A DNA stretch of 21,730 nt from Candidatus Peregrinibacteria bacterium (GTDB taxonomy: Bacteria > Patescibacteriota > Gracilibacteria > Peribacterales > Peribacteraceae). Position 1 is the stretch's first letter, and each line of letters starts with the position of its first letter. The notes under the pieces are model-generated. The model searched no databases and was not told the origin of the DNA. It saw only the letters and a list, made by a program, of their open reading frames with translations. Both the position numbers and the translations under genes were made by a program. The DNA lies in assembly GCA_018662075.1 (NCBI GenBank), contig JABJGX010000052.1, positions 1 through 21,730 on the forward strand, given 5' to 3'. Shown in pieces: positions 7,317 through 14,066 of the stretch.

Positions 7317-9134
7317 ATGGAAATCAGAAACTTTTGCATTATCGCCCATATTGACCATGGGAAATCTACGTTGGCCGATCGTATGATCGAGCTGACTGGA
7401 ACGCTTCAGAAACGAGAAATGAAAGCGCAACTTTTAGATACGATGGACCTAGAGAGAGAGCGTGGAATTACCATCAAGTTGCAGCCTGTTCGTATGGAAT
7501 ATAAAGGAGTACAAATGAACTTGATAGACACCCCTGGTCACACGGACTTTCGGTATGAAGTCAGCCGGAGCTTGGCTGCGTGCGAAGGAGTTGTGTTACT
7601 GGTTGATGTATCGCAAGGTATTCAGGCACAAACATTGGCAGTGCTGTATATGGCACTAGAGCATGACCTTACTATTATCCCAGTGCTGAATAAGATAGAT
7701 CTTCCTGCTGCAGATCCTGAAAGAGTTTCCGAGGAAGTGATGAAGCTTATTGGTTGCGAAAAGGAAGACATACTACTCATTTCTGCAAAAGACGGACGCG
7801 GTGTTGGTGAAGTGCTTGATGCAGTACACGAACGTATTCCGGGGCCAAAGCTTGGGGAAAAATCGGATGTTGCACGCGGTCTTATCTTTGATGCTGTCAT
7901 GGATACCTACAGAGGGACAGTTGCATACGTTCGTATGATGGAGGGGTCTATAAAGAAAGGGCAAAAGATTCATCTACTTGGAACAAAGATGGAGTTTGAA
8001 GCAACGGATGTCGGTCACTTTGCGCCAAAGTATGTTTCTGAAAAGAGTCTGAATGTTGGAGAGATTGGCTATATAGTCACTGGAGGAAAAGATGTTGCAC
8101 ATGTCCGAACCGGTGATACGGTTGCATCTGCTATTCCATCAGAACCATTGCCTGGTTACAAGGAAGTTCAACCAATGGTGTTTGCAGGACTGTATCCGTC
8201 TGAAGCTGATGGACACCCAGTGTTACGTGAGGCACTAGAAAAGCTGAGCCTAAATGATGCAGCACTCAATATGGAACCAGAAAGAAATGCAGCTCTTGGA
8301 AATGGTTTCCGCTGTGGATTTCTGGGACTATTGCACATGGATATTATCCAAGAGAGATTAGAGCGTGAGTATGATTGTGATTTGATTATCACAGCGCCAA
8401 GCGTTCGGTACGAAATTGTACTGCAGTCGAAACAACCAGCAGAAATTGTTCGTTCGAGCCTACTAAAGCCAGATGAACCAGGAACGGCAGTTATCTCTAA
8501 CCCTGCAGACTTTCCAGATCCTACCTATATCGCAGAGATCCGCGAGCCATGGGTAAAGCTAGAAATTGTTTGCCGTAAAGAAGATGTTGGGCCTGCAATG
8601 CAACTGGTGACGGATCGGCGCGGAGTCTATCAATCACTTGAGTACTTGGATGAAGATAGAGCATTGCTCGATTTTGAAGTGCCATTGCAAGGAATTGTCC
8701 TCGACTTTTTTGATAAGCTAAAGTCTACGACTGCAGGATATGCCTCTATGAGTTATGACCCTATCGGGTATCGACCTGGGGACTTGGTAAAACTCCAGAT
8801 TCTTCTCTTGGGAGAACCGGCAGATTCACTGAGTAGCATTGTCCATCGTAGTGAAGCACATAGTGTTGGTGGGATTGTGTGTAAGAAGCTTAAAGAAGTG
8901 ATTCCAAAAGCGCAGTATCAGATTTCTATTCAGGCAGCCATTGGCGGAAAAGTCGTTGCCCGTGAAACTCTTTCTGCATTCCGTAAAGATGTAACGTCAG
9001 GCCTCTACGGAGGAGACATCACTCGTAAGCAAAAACATCTAAAGAAGCAGAAGAAAGGAAAGAAGCGTCTAAAGCAAATGGGAAAAGTAACGCTTACGCA
9101 AGAGGCATTCTTGAGTGTGCTCAAAAGAGACTAA
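7317..9134 (+). CDS. lepA: Elongation factor 4 (LepA), ribosome-associated GTPase
   Basis: 605 residues, the normal LepA length. LepA is a translational GTPase acting on the 70S ribosome and in 30S biogenesis. G1 is AHIDHGKST at residues 10-18, switch I RGITI at 49-53, G3 DTPGHTDF at 71-78 and G4 NKID at 125-128. The EF-G-like domains and the LepA-specific C-terminal domain are present (FRCGFLGLLHMDIIQERLER, GYASMSYDPIGYRPGDLVKL), ending in the basic tail GDITRKQKHLKKQKKGKKRL. The ATG at 7317 gives the canonical IRNFCIIAHIDHGKS beginning. The stop TAA overlaps the stop of the convergent gene at 9131 by four bases. Confidence 0.97.
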   Translation: MEIRNFCIIAHIDHGKSTLADRMIELTGTLQKREMKAQLLDTMDLERERGITIKLQPVRMEYKGVQMNLIDTPGHTDFRYEVSRSLAACEGVVLLVDVSQGIQAQTLAVLYMALEHDLTIIPVLNKIDLPAADPERVSEEVMKLIGCEKEDILLISAKDGRGVGEVLDAVHERIPGPKLGEKSDVARGLIFDAVMDTYRGTVAYVRMMEGSIKKGQKIHLLGTKMEFEATDVGHFAPKYVSEKSLNVGEIGYIVTGGKDVAHVRTGDTVASAIPSEPLPGYKEVQPMVFAGLYPSEADGHPVLREALEKLSLNDAALNMEPERNAALGNGFRCGFLGLLHMDIIQERLEREYDCDLIITAPSVRYEIVLQSKQPAEIVRSSLLKPDEPGTAVISNPADFPDPTYIAEIREPWVKLEIVCRKEDVGPAMQLVTDRRGVYQSLEYLDEDRALLDFEVPLQGIVLDFFDKLKSTTAGYASMSYDPIGYRPGDLVKLQILLLGEPADSLSSIVHRSEAHSVGGIVCKKLKEVIPKAQYQISIQAAIGGKVVARETLSAFRKDVTSGLYGGDITRKQKHLKKQKKGKKRLKQMGKVTLTQEAFLSVLKRD

Positions 9135-9352
9135 CGATTGATAAACCCTTGAAGCGTTCGTTGTATGCTTCGCGCAATAGTATCCATGTGTCTACCTATA
9201 GAGATCTCACTTTGTGATTCCAAGTCTAGTATTTCAATTTTTTTACCAAATTCCTCAGCAACTCTTTCCGCATTTGCTGACGAGAAATCTAACTCTGTAA
9301 GTGACTCACGTATTAGTGCGATAAAACTTTCGCGAGATTCATTTTTAACCAT
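9131..9352 (-). CDS. Small unknown helical protein (73 residues)
   Basis: Not a recognised family. It is a charged, amphipathic, probably all-helical protein (RESFIALIRESLTELDF, ANAERVAEEFGKKIEIL) with no signal or membrane segment. I prefer this strand because the opposite frame is Ser/Ile/Leu-rich low-complexity, as antisense readings usually are, and because it runs in the same direction as the next gene upstream (9403) with a 50-base gap. The reading frame stays open upstream of the ATG but offers no good earlier start. Its TAG overlaps the lepA TAA on the other strand. Confidence 0.55.
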   Translation of the reverse strand: MVKNESRESFIALIRESLTELDFSSANAERVAEEFGKKIEILDLESQSEISIGRHMDTIARSIQRTLQGFINR

Positions 9353-9382
9353 CTCAAAAAGGTTTTCATCACCGATTTTGTT

Positions 9383-9400
9383 GTTGTAAAATATTACAAC
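9383..9400. repeat. Short inverted repeat between 9131 and 9403 genes
   Basis: GTTGTAA and TTACAAC form a 7-bp stem with a four-base loop (AATA), just downstream of the stop of the 9403 gene on the minus strand. It has no U-tract. It could be a weak RNA hairpin or a protein site. Confidence 0.3.
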
Positions 9401-9402
9401 AG

Positions 9403-10107
9403 TTAATCTTCTTCGCTATCTGTTGCACTTTCAGGATTTGCCCTTTCGATAAGTATTTTCTTCACAGAACCGATAAATGGTTCAAAAACTGTCTGCAGAA
9501 TGCTCGCAGTTAGAGGTTGAAGCTTCTCAAATTCGGTTGATCTCTTTCTATCCTCAAAGAACCTCTGAAGAACAAATGTCGTGAGCTGAAGCACTGTTCC
9601 ATCAATATTTTTTTCATCGATCATCAGTTTAAGCAGTATCTGCTCTGGACTTTGGGCCAACACCATTTGCATTCGTGTAATCCAGTCTATAAGTGCCCTA
9701 TTAGTTTCTGGGTCCATATCATCAGATTTTGTCAGTGCAACGTTTTCATCGACTGTATCGTGTGCATCTTTTTCCGATGTTTCTTTTAAGTAGTCACCAG
9801 TAACTTGTAGGCTTTCTTCGTCTATTAGTGAAATAATGGCCAGGATAAAAATGCTCGGACAGTCTCTGGCTACAAGGCGTGCAATGAGCGTAAAGAGGTG
9901 TGCATTTTTCTCGTCTTGTAAAAACTGCATGATAACTTTCGCTACCTGATCATCTTTCTTTTTGCTTTTCTTTTCTTCTTTACGGATTTGCGTCATAGCA
10001 GCACCGGCAGCGGCGAACCGCGCTTTAGCGTCTTCGGAGAGTGCTTCGGGGGCACCTCCAACACCTTCTTCAGGCATGCCGATATCGAGTCCTCCTTCTT
10101 CAGACAT
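9403..10107 (-). CDS. Unknown 234-residue helical protein
   Basis: Not recognised. There is no signal peptide. The N-terminus is Gly/Glu-rich (EEGGLDIGMPEEGVGG). A strongly basic patch (KEEKKSKKKDDQ, about residues 43-54) is followed by alternating hydrophobic and charged helices, including IFILAIISLIDEESL near 90-105, and an acidic C-terminus (ATDSEED). This looks cytoplasmic and may bind nucleic acid or a membrane surface through the Lys patch, but no function can be assigned. The gene starts 7 bases after a TATAGT -10 box, so it is probably leaderless, and is followed by the 73-residue gene at 9131 on the same strand. Confidence 0.65.
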   Translation of the reverse strand: MSEEGGLDIGMPEEGVGGAPEALSEDAKARFAAAGAAMTQIRKEEKKSKKKDDQVAKVIMQFLQDEKNAHLFTLIARLVARDCPSIFILAIISLIDEESLQVTGDYLKETSEKDAHDTVDENVALTKSDDMDPETNRALIDWITRMQMVLAQSPEQILLKLMIDEKNIDGTVLQLTTFVLQRFFEDRKRSTEFEKLQPLTASILQTVFEPFIGSVKKILIERANPESATDSEED

Positions 10108-10114
10108 TAGCTAA

Positions 10115-10120
10115 ACTATA
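10115..10120 (-). promoter_or_regulatory. -10 box, leaderless start of 9403-10107 gene
   Basis: On the minus strand GGTATAGT is followed by TTAGCTA and ATG, a seven-base gap. It lies directly downstream of the tRNA terminator hairpin, so this is a new transcription unit. Confidence 0.6.
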
Positions 10121-10123
10121 CCG

Positions 10124-10169
10124 TTAAAATAACCTGAGAGCTAATGACTACGCGTCATTTGCTCTCAGG
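10124..10169 (-). terminator. Terminator after the tRNA-Ile-like gene
   Basis: CCTGAGAGC at 10133-10141 pairs perfectly with GCTCTCAGG at 10161-10169 (9 bp). An inner 5-bp stem ATGAC/GTCAT closes a small loop. On the minus strand the stem is followed by TTATTTTAA. The tail is imperfect but the stem is strong. Confidence 0.65.
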
Positions 10170-10174
10170 CGTTT

Positions 10175-10201
10175 CCCCTCACTGGGCCAACGGTGAAGGG
10201 G
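10175..10201 (-). other. Hairpin immediately 3' of the tRNA-Ile-like gene
   Basis: CCCCTCAC (10175-10182) pairs with GTGA-A-GGGG (10193-10201) with one bulged A. It begins two bases beyond the discriminator base of the tRNA and precedes the terminator hairpin. It may guide 3' end processing, since this tRNA gene has no encoded CCA. Confidence 0.45.
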
Positions 10202-10203
10202 AG

Positions 10204-10328
10204 TGAAGAGGATAGGACTCGAACCTACAACCTCTCTGGAGATCCTCTTGTGTATTTATTGCTGGCAAGGCAATCCACGTAAAAGATCTTTTATAACCAG
10301 AGTGCTCTCCCAATTGAGCTACCTCCTC
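10204..10328 (-). tRNA. tRNA-Ile(UAU)-like gene interrupted by a 52-nt insert
   Basis: The two ends form a textbook tRNA. The acceptor pairs GAGGAGG with CCUCUUC. U8 is present. The D-stem is GCUC/GAGC with loop AAUUGGGA. The anticodon stem is CUCUG/CAGAG, the variable loop AGGUU (A15-U48 Levitt pair kept), the T-arm GUAGG-UUCGAGU-CCUAU and the discriminator A73. CCA is not encoded. The anticodon loop begins G-U33-U-A-U-A37, giving anticodon UAU, which reads the Ile codon AUA. U12-A23, C29-G41, A37 and A73 agree with known tRNA-Ile identity elements. After position 37 or 38 there are 52 extra bases before the 3' half of the anticodon stem. Exons are 10292-10328 and 10204-10239 (or shifted by one base). 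It could be an intron or a disrupted gene. Confidence 0.8.
10240..10291 (-). other. Putative 52-nt tRNA intron at anticodon loop 37/38
   Basis: The insert is itself a long hairpin. AGAUC at its start pairs with GAUCU at its end and stacks directly on the CUCUGG/CCAGAG anticodon stem, leaving UUAUAAA (containing the anticodon) as a one-sided bulge. Further in, UUUU pairs with AGAG, GUG with CAC, and AUUGC/GCAAU closes the loop CUUGCCA. It is far too short for a group I or II intron and lacks their core elements. It also does not form a standard archaeal bulge-helix-bulge, because one side has no bulge. Confidence 0.6.
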
Positions 10329-10333
10329 AAAGT

Positions 10334-10369
10334 AAAAAAAGCCTACTCTTCTATTCTAGAATATCGAGT
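10334..10369 (-). terminator. Possible terminator after rpmA
   Basis: On the minus strand, ACTC and GAGT flank a 12-bp palindrome TATTCTAGAATA (10352-10363), followed by AGGC and seven T. The stem is AT-rich and broken. The T-run ends only five bases before the tRNA start, so it may instead be part of the tRNA leader. Confidence 0.35.
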
Positions 10370-10382
10370 AAAAACGATGTGA

Positions 10383-10667
10383 TTATGCAGCGACTGGCTC
10401 GATATGCACGAAGGTGCACTTCTCACGCTTTCCGTTGAACTTAAGAAGCCTCTTTTGAGTGAAAGCTACTTTTCCAGCAACATCTGCGTGGATAGTCCAA
10501 TCTTTTCCAATGTGTGTATTTAAACCAGGACGGAACTGGAATCCCTTCTGACGAACGACAATTTCGCCTGCATTGACAGACTGCCCACCGAATCGCTTTA
10601 CGCCTCGGCGCTTTGCGTTACTATCTCTGCCGTTACTGGTGGAGCCACCGGCCTTTTTATGTGCCAT
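10383..10667 (-). CDS. rpmA: 50S ribosomal protein L27
   Basis: 94 residues. L27 reaches the peptidyl transferase centre of the 50S subunit. The sequence is canonical: MAHKKAGGSTSNGRDSNAKR, GVKRFGGQSVNAGEIVVRQKG, then FRPGLNTHIGKDWTIHADVAGKV. The N-terminus starts directly with AHKKAGGS, so there is no Firmicutes-type cleaved extension. The C-terminus is about 10 residues longer than in E. coli (85) and ends FVHIEPVAA. It is not next to rplU. It has its own promoter (TTGCAA, 16 bp, TAAAAT) just before the start codon, with at most a few leader bases and no Shine-Dalgarno. Confidence 0.97.
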   Translation of the reverse strand: MAHKKAGGSTSNGRDSNAKRRGVKRFGGQSVNAGEIVVRQKGFQFRPGLNTHIGKDWTIHADVAGKVAFTQKRLLKFNGKREKCTFVHIEPVAA

Positions 10668-10676
10668 ATTATCGAG

Positions 10677-10704
10677 ATTTTACAGGGAATTAAGGGGTTT
10701 GCAA
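10677..10704 (-). promoter_or_regulatory. Promoter of rpmA
   Basis: On the minus strand TTGCAA (10699-10704) and TAAAAT (10677-10682) are 16 bp apart. The -10 is nine bases before the ATG, so the transcript would have a leader of about 0-3 bases. Confidence 0.6.
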
Positions 10705-10738
10705 GAAATTTCATTGATTTGCTTCTTACAAGTAAATT

Positions 10739-10816
<78 letters not shown>

Positions 10817-10825
10817 AGCCGACGT

Positions 10826-10854
10826 ATTTTGCATATAATAGGCGAAATATGCAA
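10826..10854 (-). promoter_or_regulatory. Promoter of tRNA-fMet overlapping an inverted repeat
   Basis: On the minus strand TTGCAT (10849-10854) and CAAAAT (10826-10831) are 17 bp apart, with the predicted start a few bases before the tRNA. TTGCATAT (10829-10836) and ATATGCAA (10847-10854) are a perfect 8-bp inverted repeat spaced by ten bases, covering the promoter. It could be an operator or the 3' hairpin of the upstream FtsB-like gene. Confidence 0.45.
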
Positions 10855-10865
10855 GAAAATTGATT

Positions 10866-11312
10866 CTAAAGGTTCATTTTTAGCTCCTCAATCTTGTCTT
10901 TATGGAACAAATAAAGCTTCCAGTGCTCCAGAACTGGCATCTGTCGCATAAGCTCAAAATACTTAGCTTCTTGCTGTTCTAGCTCTGCAACATTATCCTC
11001 AGAGAGGATAAATGGGTCTTTGGCAGTATGGGTAATAACTAGGATTTTTTCCCCTGGACGGACCAGATTTAGGTTTTCTTTCGAGTATTTATCTTTGTAT
11101 TGAGAGCTTTGGAAGTACTCAAGGCTCCGGTGTCCCTCTGCTATCCGCTCTCTGAGAACGTTATTTTGCATGCCAATCTCGCCTAATGTCTGTTCGAAGA
11201 GTAGATTTCGATAGAATGAAAGCGCGAATCCAAATGCCATGAATCCGACCACTGTTAAGCCTATGACTATAGTCAACTGCTTGGAAACGGGTTCGAGATT
11301 TTGATAGGCCAT
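10866..11312 (-). CDS. FtsB/DivIC-like septum formation protein
   Basis: 148 residues. The proteins of this family are short bitopic divisome proteins that join FtsL and FtsQ (DivIB) at the division site. Residues about 13-35 form one membrane helix (LTIVIGLTVVGFMAFGFALS). A coiled-coil stretch follows (QTLGEIGMQNNVLRERIAEG, about 40-60), and then the family's C-terminal mark YSKENLNLVRPGEKILVI (about 75-92). About 55 additional C-terminal residues are mostly helical, longer than typical FtsB. It is divergent from murC with only 28 bases between the start codons, which fits a division/wall pairing. FtsB versus DivIC cannot be told from sequence alone. Confidence 0.75.
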   Translation of the reverse strand: MAYQNLEPVSKQLTIVIGLTVVGFMAFGFALSFYRNLLFEQTLGEIGMQNNVLRERIAEGHRSLEYFQSSQYKDKYSKENLNLVRPGEKILVITHTAKDPFILSEDNVAELEQQEAKYFELMRQMPVLEHWKLYLFHKDKIEELKMNL

Positions 11313-11326
11313 CGGTAGGAATAGGG

Positions 11327-11332
11327 TACAGT
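11327..11332 (+). promoter_or_regulatory. -10 box of murC, leaderless
   Basis: TACAGT followed by AGAGACCT (eight bases) and ATG 11341. The same bases read on the other strand give TACTGT, a possible -10 for the divergent FtsB-like gene with a 15-base leader, so the two promoters may overlap. Confidence 0.5.
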
Positions 11333-11340
11333 AGAGACCT

Positions 11341-12597
11341 ATGAAGATCTACTGTTCGGGCATCGGAGGTATTGGATTGTCTGCGTATGCTGCACTGCAA
11401 CATGCTGCTGGGCATGAGGTCCTTGGAAGCGATCAGTCGTTGACACCACTAACGGTCGACCTTGAAGGGCAGGGTATTACGGTATTCTCTTCTCAAGACG
11501 GTAGTAATGTTCCTTTGGATACAGATCTTTTTGTGTATTCAGAAGCTATCCCAGAGCACGCTCCAGAACGAAAGAAGGCTACAGAGCTTGGCATTGTGCA
11601 AAAGAGTTACTTCGAAGCACTTGGAGAGTTATCAAAAGACCACACAGTTATTGCTGTCTGTGGTACACACGGAAAGTCTTCGACGACTGCGATGGCGACG
11701 TTAGCACTTATCGATGCTGGTATGGATCCGACTGTTGTTGTTGGGACAAAAATTCCACAATTAGATGGTCGCAACTGGCGCAAGGGAGAGTCCGATATCT
11801 TTTTGCTAGAGGCATGCGAATACAGAGGGTCTTTTTTGAACTTGCATCCGCGCATTGTTCTGATGACTAATGTTGATGGAGATCACTTTGATTCATTTAA
11901 AAACCTCGAAGATTATCAAAATGCATACAGCGAATTTCTTGCGCGACTTCCTGAAGATGGCGTTGTTATTACACATATGCAGGATGCTGACTGTCAAAGG
12001 ATCGCAAAGCAGTCTTGTAAACCAGTGCTTGATGCAGACGTCTGTCCAAAAGTAGAACTTTCTGTGCCCGGTGTTCATATGCAAGAAAATGCACTGTTGG
12101 TATCTGCACTGTCAGACCATATGGGGTTCTCTGCAAGTAAGTCCCTTAAGGGTTTTACTGGCACATGGAGACGCATGGAAGTAAAAGGGGATACAAGTAG
12201 TGGTGTCACTGTCATTGACGATTATGCACATCATCCAGTAGAAATTGCAGCAACAATTGCTGCTGCAAGAGAGGCGTATCCCGGAAGAAGAATTGTGTGT
12301 TTATTTCAGCCGCATACTCATGATAGAACCATTCAGTTTTATCAAGAATTCCTTATCGCTTTTGATGCTGCAGATTTGGTAGTTACGACAGATATTTATG
12401 ATGCACGACCAGATATTGAAAAAGAACTCGTGGATATTGCTCAGTTCACAGCAGATATTCATACTACTGCACAGTACGGCGGACCCCCTATGGAAGCTCG
12501 CACACTTCTAGAGCGTGATATCCTGCAACAGGACGATGTCCTCCTGGTCCTTGGTGCAGGTGACATTACTACTATTGCGACAGAGATGGTCTCCTAG
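11341..12597 (+). CDS. murC: UDP-N-acetylmuramate--L-alanine ligase (MurC)
   Basis: 418 residues, on the short side for the family (about 430-490). MurC adds L-Ala to UDP-MurNAc, the first peptide step of peptidoglycan precursor synthesis in the cytoplasm. The N-terminal Rossmann domain shows GIGGIGLSAYAAL (residues 7-19). The ATP-binding loop GTHGKSSTTA is at 108-117. The central domain has EACEYRGSFL (155-164) and TNVDGDHFDSF (174-184), of the clostridial-like type. The C-terminal ligase domain has DDYAHHPVEI (291-300) and FQPHTHDRT. It is isolated from other mur genes here. Its TAG overlaps the TAG of the convergent SLH gene by four bases. Confidence 0.93.
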   Translation: MKIYCSGIGGIGLSAYAALQHAAGHEVLGSDQSLTPLTVDLEGQGITVFSSQDGSNVPLDTDLFVYSEAIPEHAPERKKATELGIVQKSYFEALGELSKDHTVIAVCGTHGKSSTTAMATLALIDAGMDPTVVVGTKIPQLDGRNWRKGESDIFLLEACEYRGSFLNLHPRIVLMTNVDGDHFDSFKNLEDYQNAYSEFLARLPEDGVVITHMQDADCQRIAKQSCKPVLDADVCPKVELSVPGVHMQENALLVSALSDHMGFSASKSLKGFTGTWRRMEVKGDTSSGVTVIDDYAHHPVEIAATIAAAREAYPGRRIVCLFQPHTHDRTIQFYQEFLIAFDAADLVVTTDIYDARPDIEKELVDIAQFTADIHTTAQYGGPPMEARTLLERDILQQDDVLLVLGAGDITTIATEMVS

Positions 12598-13877
12598 AGG
12601 CTACCTCCTTGAGTCTCGAGTGTATCTTCAATGTAGAGATCTATAGCATTTACAATAATTTTTGCTACCTCTGCACGGTTGATTGCATCGTTTGGACGGA
12701 AGTTTCCTCCACTATCGATGAGTCCATCTACTGCTGCAGTTTCGATGACATTTGCATACTTATGGGTTGGTGGTACATCACCAAATATTTTTCCTTCTGC
12801 CCAAACGGTTCGTACATTTAGTGCACGGAGAAGTGTTGCAATGACCTCACTGCGCTTAGCTGGCCTGCCTGGGTCGAGCCACTTGTCGCGCCATACCTCC
12901 CACCAGCTTTGTTCGGCTGATGCAAAGAATCCTTCAAACCACTGATTTTTTGCTTTGGCATTCTGCGTTGGCACTCGCACTTTTGTCTCATCGATTCCTG
13001 CAACTTTATGCGCGATCTTGCTGAGCTGTGCAATGGTTACATTATCCGTTGGGCCAAACTCCCCGTTGTATTCTCCGCTTCGGTCTCTGTATCCACCAAG
13101 AACACCTGCTTTCGCTGCTGTATATACATATGCTGCATACCAGGTTCCAAGCTTTACATCTTCAAAGACTACGGTTTTTCCTTCCATAGTTAAAGTGACG
13201 AACTCAAGTGTTCGCTGGTTTTCTTTCCCGAGATCAGACTCTTCTAGGTTGTCGCATACCACTCTTATTTGAAGGGTGATACGACTGTCTTTTACGAGCC
13301 TGTCAGACTGAGTAGGTAATGTTGGACACCCTTCTATCTGATCGAAGTATGCAGCGTACTGTCCTTCAGGATAGTTCTCGAAAAACATTGGTGTTGTTCC
13401 AGTCATTTCCATGTCATTTGGTCCTTTAATAGAAAAGCCGAGTCCGCCTGGTTCACTATTAACAGCGACTGTTCCTGTTCGAGTATATGTGTACTGAACC
13501 TTTAGAGATACATTTGCCCCTTCGGAGATTTGAAATGATACCTGTGGTCTTTCGATCGTGTCGATAAGGTCGCCATTTTCATAATATTCGATAGTGGCAG
13601 ATGCCCCTTCTGGAAGTGTTGTCGTGAATGTGTAGTTTCCAGGTCCTAGGTTTTGAAATGAGAACCCTGCATCATCCCCTTCAGTTCGTTCGTTTCCTGG
13701 ACGGATAAGAGTCCAGTGCCCAAGAATATCTGGTGTCTCCTCTGGTCCAATAAGCTCGAAGCTCATCTCTCCATTTCCAGTTAAGGGAGCTGCATCTTGT
13801 GCAAGAAGACCTACTGGTTGCATTAATGATAATAGGACAGTGCAAATAGTAATCGTTGTAATAGAAGAAATCTTCAT
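12594..13877 (-). CDS. Secreted SLH-domain surface protein
   Basis: 427 residues from ATG 13877, chosen because it places a clean signal peptide first (MKISSITTITICTVLLSLMQ, cleavage after GLLA-QDAA). An in-frame ATG at 13934 would put 19 odd residues before it. Residues about 30-215 are beta-rich and paralogous to the next gene, including a PEGA-like unit GTVAVNSEPGGLGFSIKG...GTTP. The C-terminal half carries three SLH-like units: VFEDVKLGTWYAAYVYTAAK with GEFGPTDNVTIAQL, a weak middle one (WLDPGRPAKRSEVIATLLRA), and FGDVPPTHKYANVIETAAVD with NFRPNDAINRAEVAKIIV. SLH domains hold S-layer proteins to pyruvylated wall polymer. A CsaB-like enzyme is encoded at 1791. Confidence 0.85.
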   Translation of the reverse strand: MKISSITTITICTVLLSLMQPVGLLAQDAAPLTGNGEMSFELIGPEETPDILGHWTLIRPGNERTEGDDAGFSFQNLGPGNYTFTTTLPEGASATIEYYENGDLIDTIERPQVSFQISEGANVSLKVQYTYTRTGTVAVNSEPGGLGFSIKGPNDMEMTGTTPMFFENYPEGQYAAYFDQIEGCPTLPTQSDRLVKDSRITLQIRVVCDNLEESDLGKENQRTLEFVTLTMEGKTVVFEDVKLGTWYAAYVYTAAKAGVLGGYRDRSGEYNGEFGPTDNVTIAQLSKIAHKVAGIDETKVRVPTQNAKAKNQWFEGFFASAEQSWWEVWRDKWLDPGRPAKRSEVIATLLRALNVRTVWAEGKIFGDVPPTHKYANVIETAAVDGLIDSGGNFRPNDAINRAEVAKIIVNAIDLYIEDTLETQGGSL

Positions 13878-13993
13878 AGTATTTTGGGGTACAGAGAGTT
13901 CGTACAGTTTGGCGGTTCCCTCAGAAAATGGCAATTGACTGGGAGTATTTCGTTGAGTCTTTTATAAGATGAATGCAAGTAAAATCTCTAGAA

Positions 13994-14032
13994 CCGTCAA
14001 AGCAACCTACAAGTGTATGGTTGCTAGGACGG
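13994..14032. other. Long hairpin between the two surface-protein genes
   Basis: CCGTC/GACGG, then AGCAACC/GGTTGCT, then TACA/TGTA make a nearly continuous stem broken only by a small 2x2 internal loop and one bulged T. It lies in the 189-base gap between the stop of the sortase-like gene (14067) and the start of the SLH gene (13877), both on the minus strand. It lacks an immediate T-run, so it is not a standard terminator. An mRNA-stabilising or processing hairpin is possible. Confidence 0.5.
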
Positions 14033-14066
14033 AACCCTTCCCCGTACCGATTCGTCTCTATACCGT

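Noticed and set aside
9165..9389. Plus-strand frame of 74 residues opposite the 9131 gene
   Set aside because: Ser/Leu/Ile-rich, typical of an antisense reading. The minus-strand frame has balanced, helical composition.
10250..10285. A second anticodon arm inside the tRNA insert (AUUGC-CUUGCCA-GCAAU, which would read UGC for Ala)
   Set aside because: Position 37 would be C rather than a purine, and using this arm leaves the flanking CUCUG/CAGAG stem unexplained. The UAU reading in the outer arm fits better.
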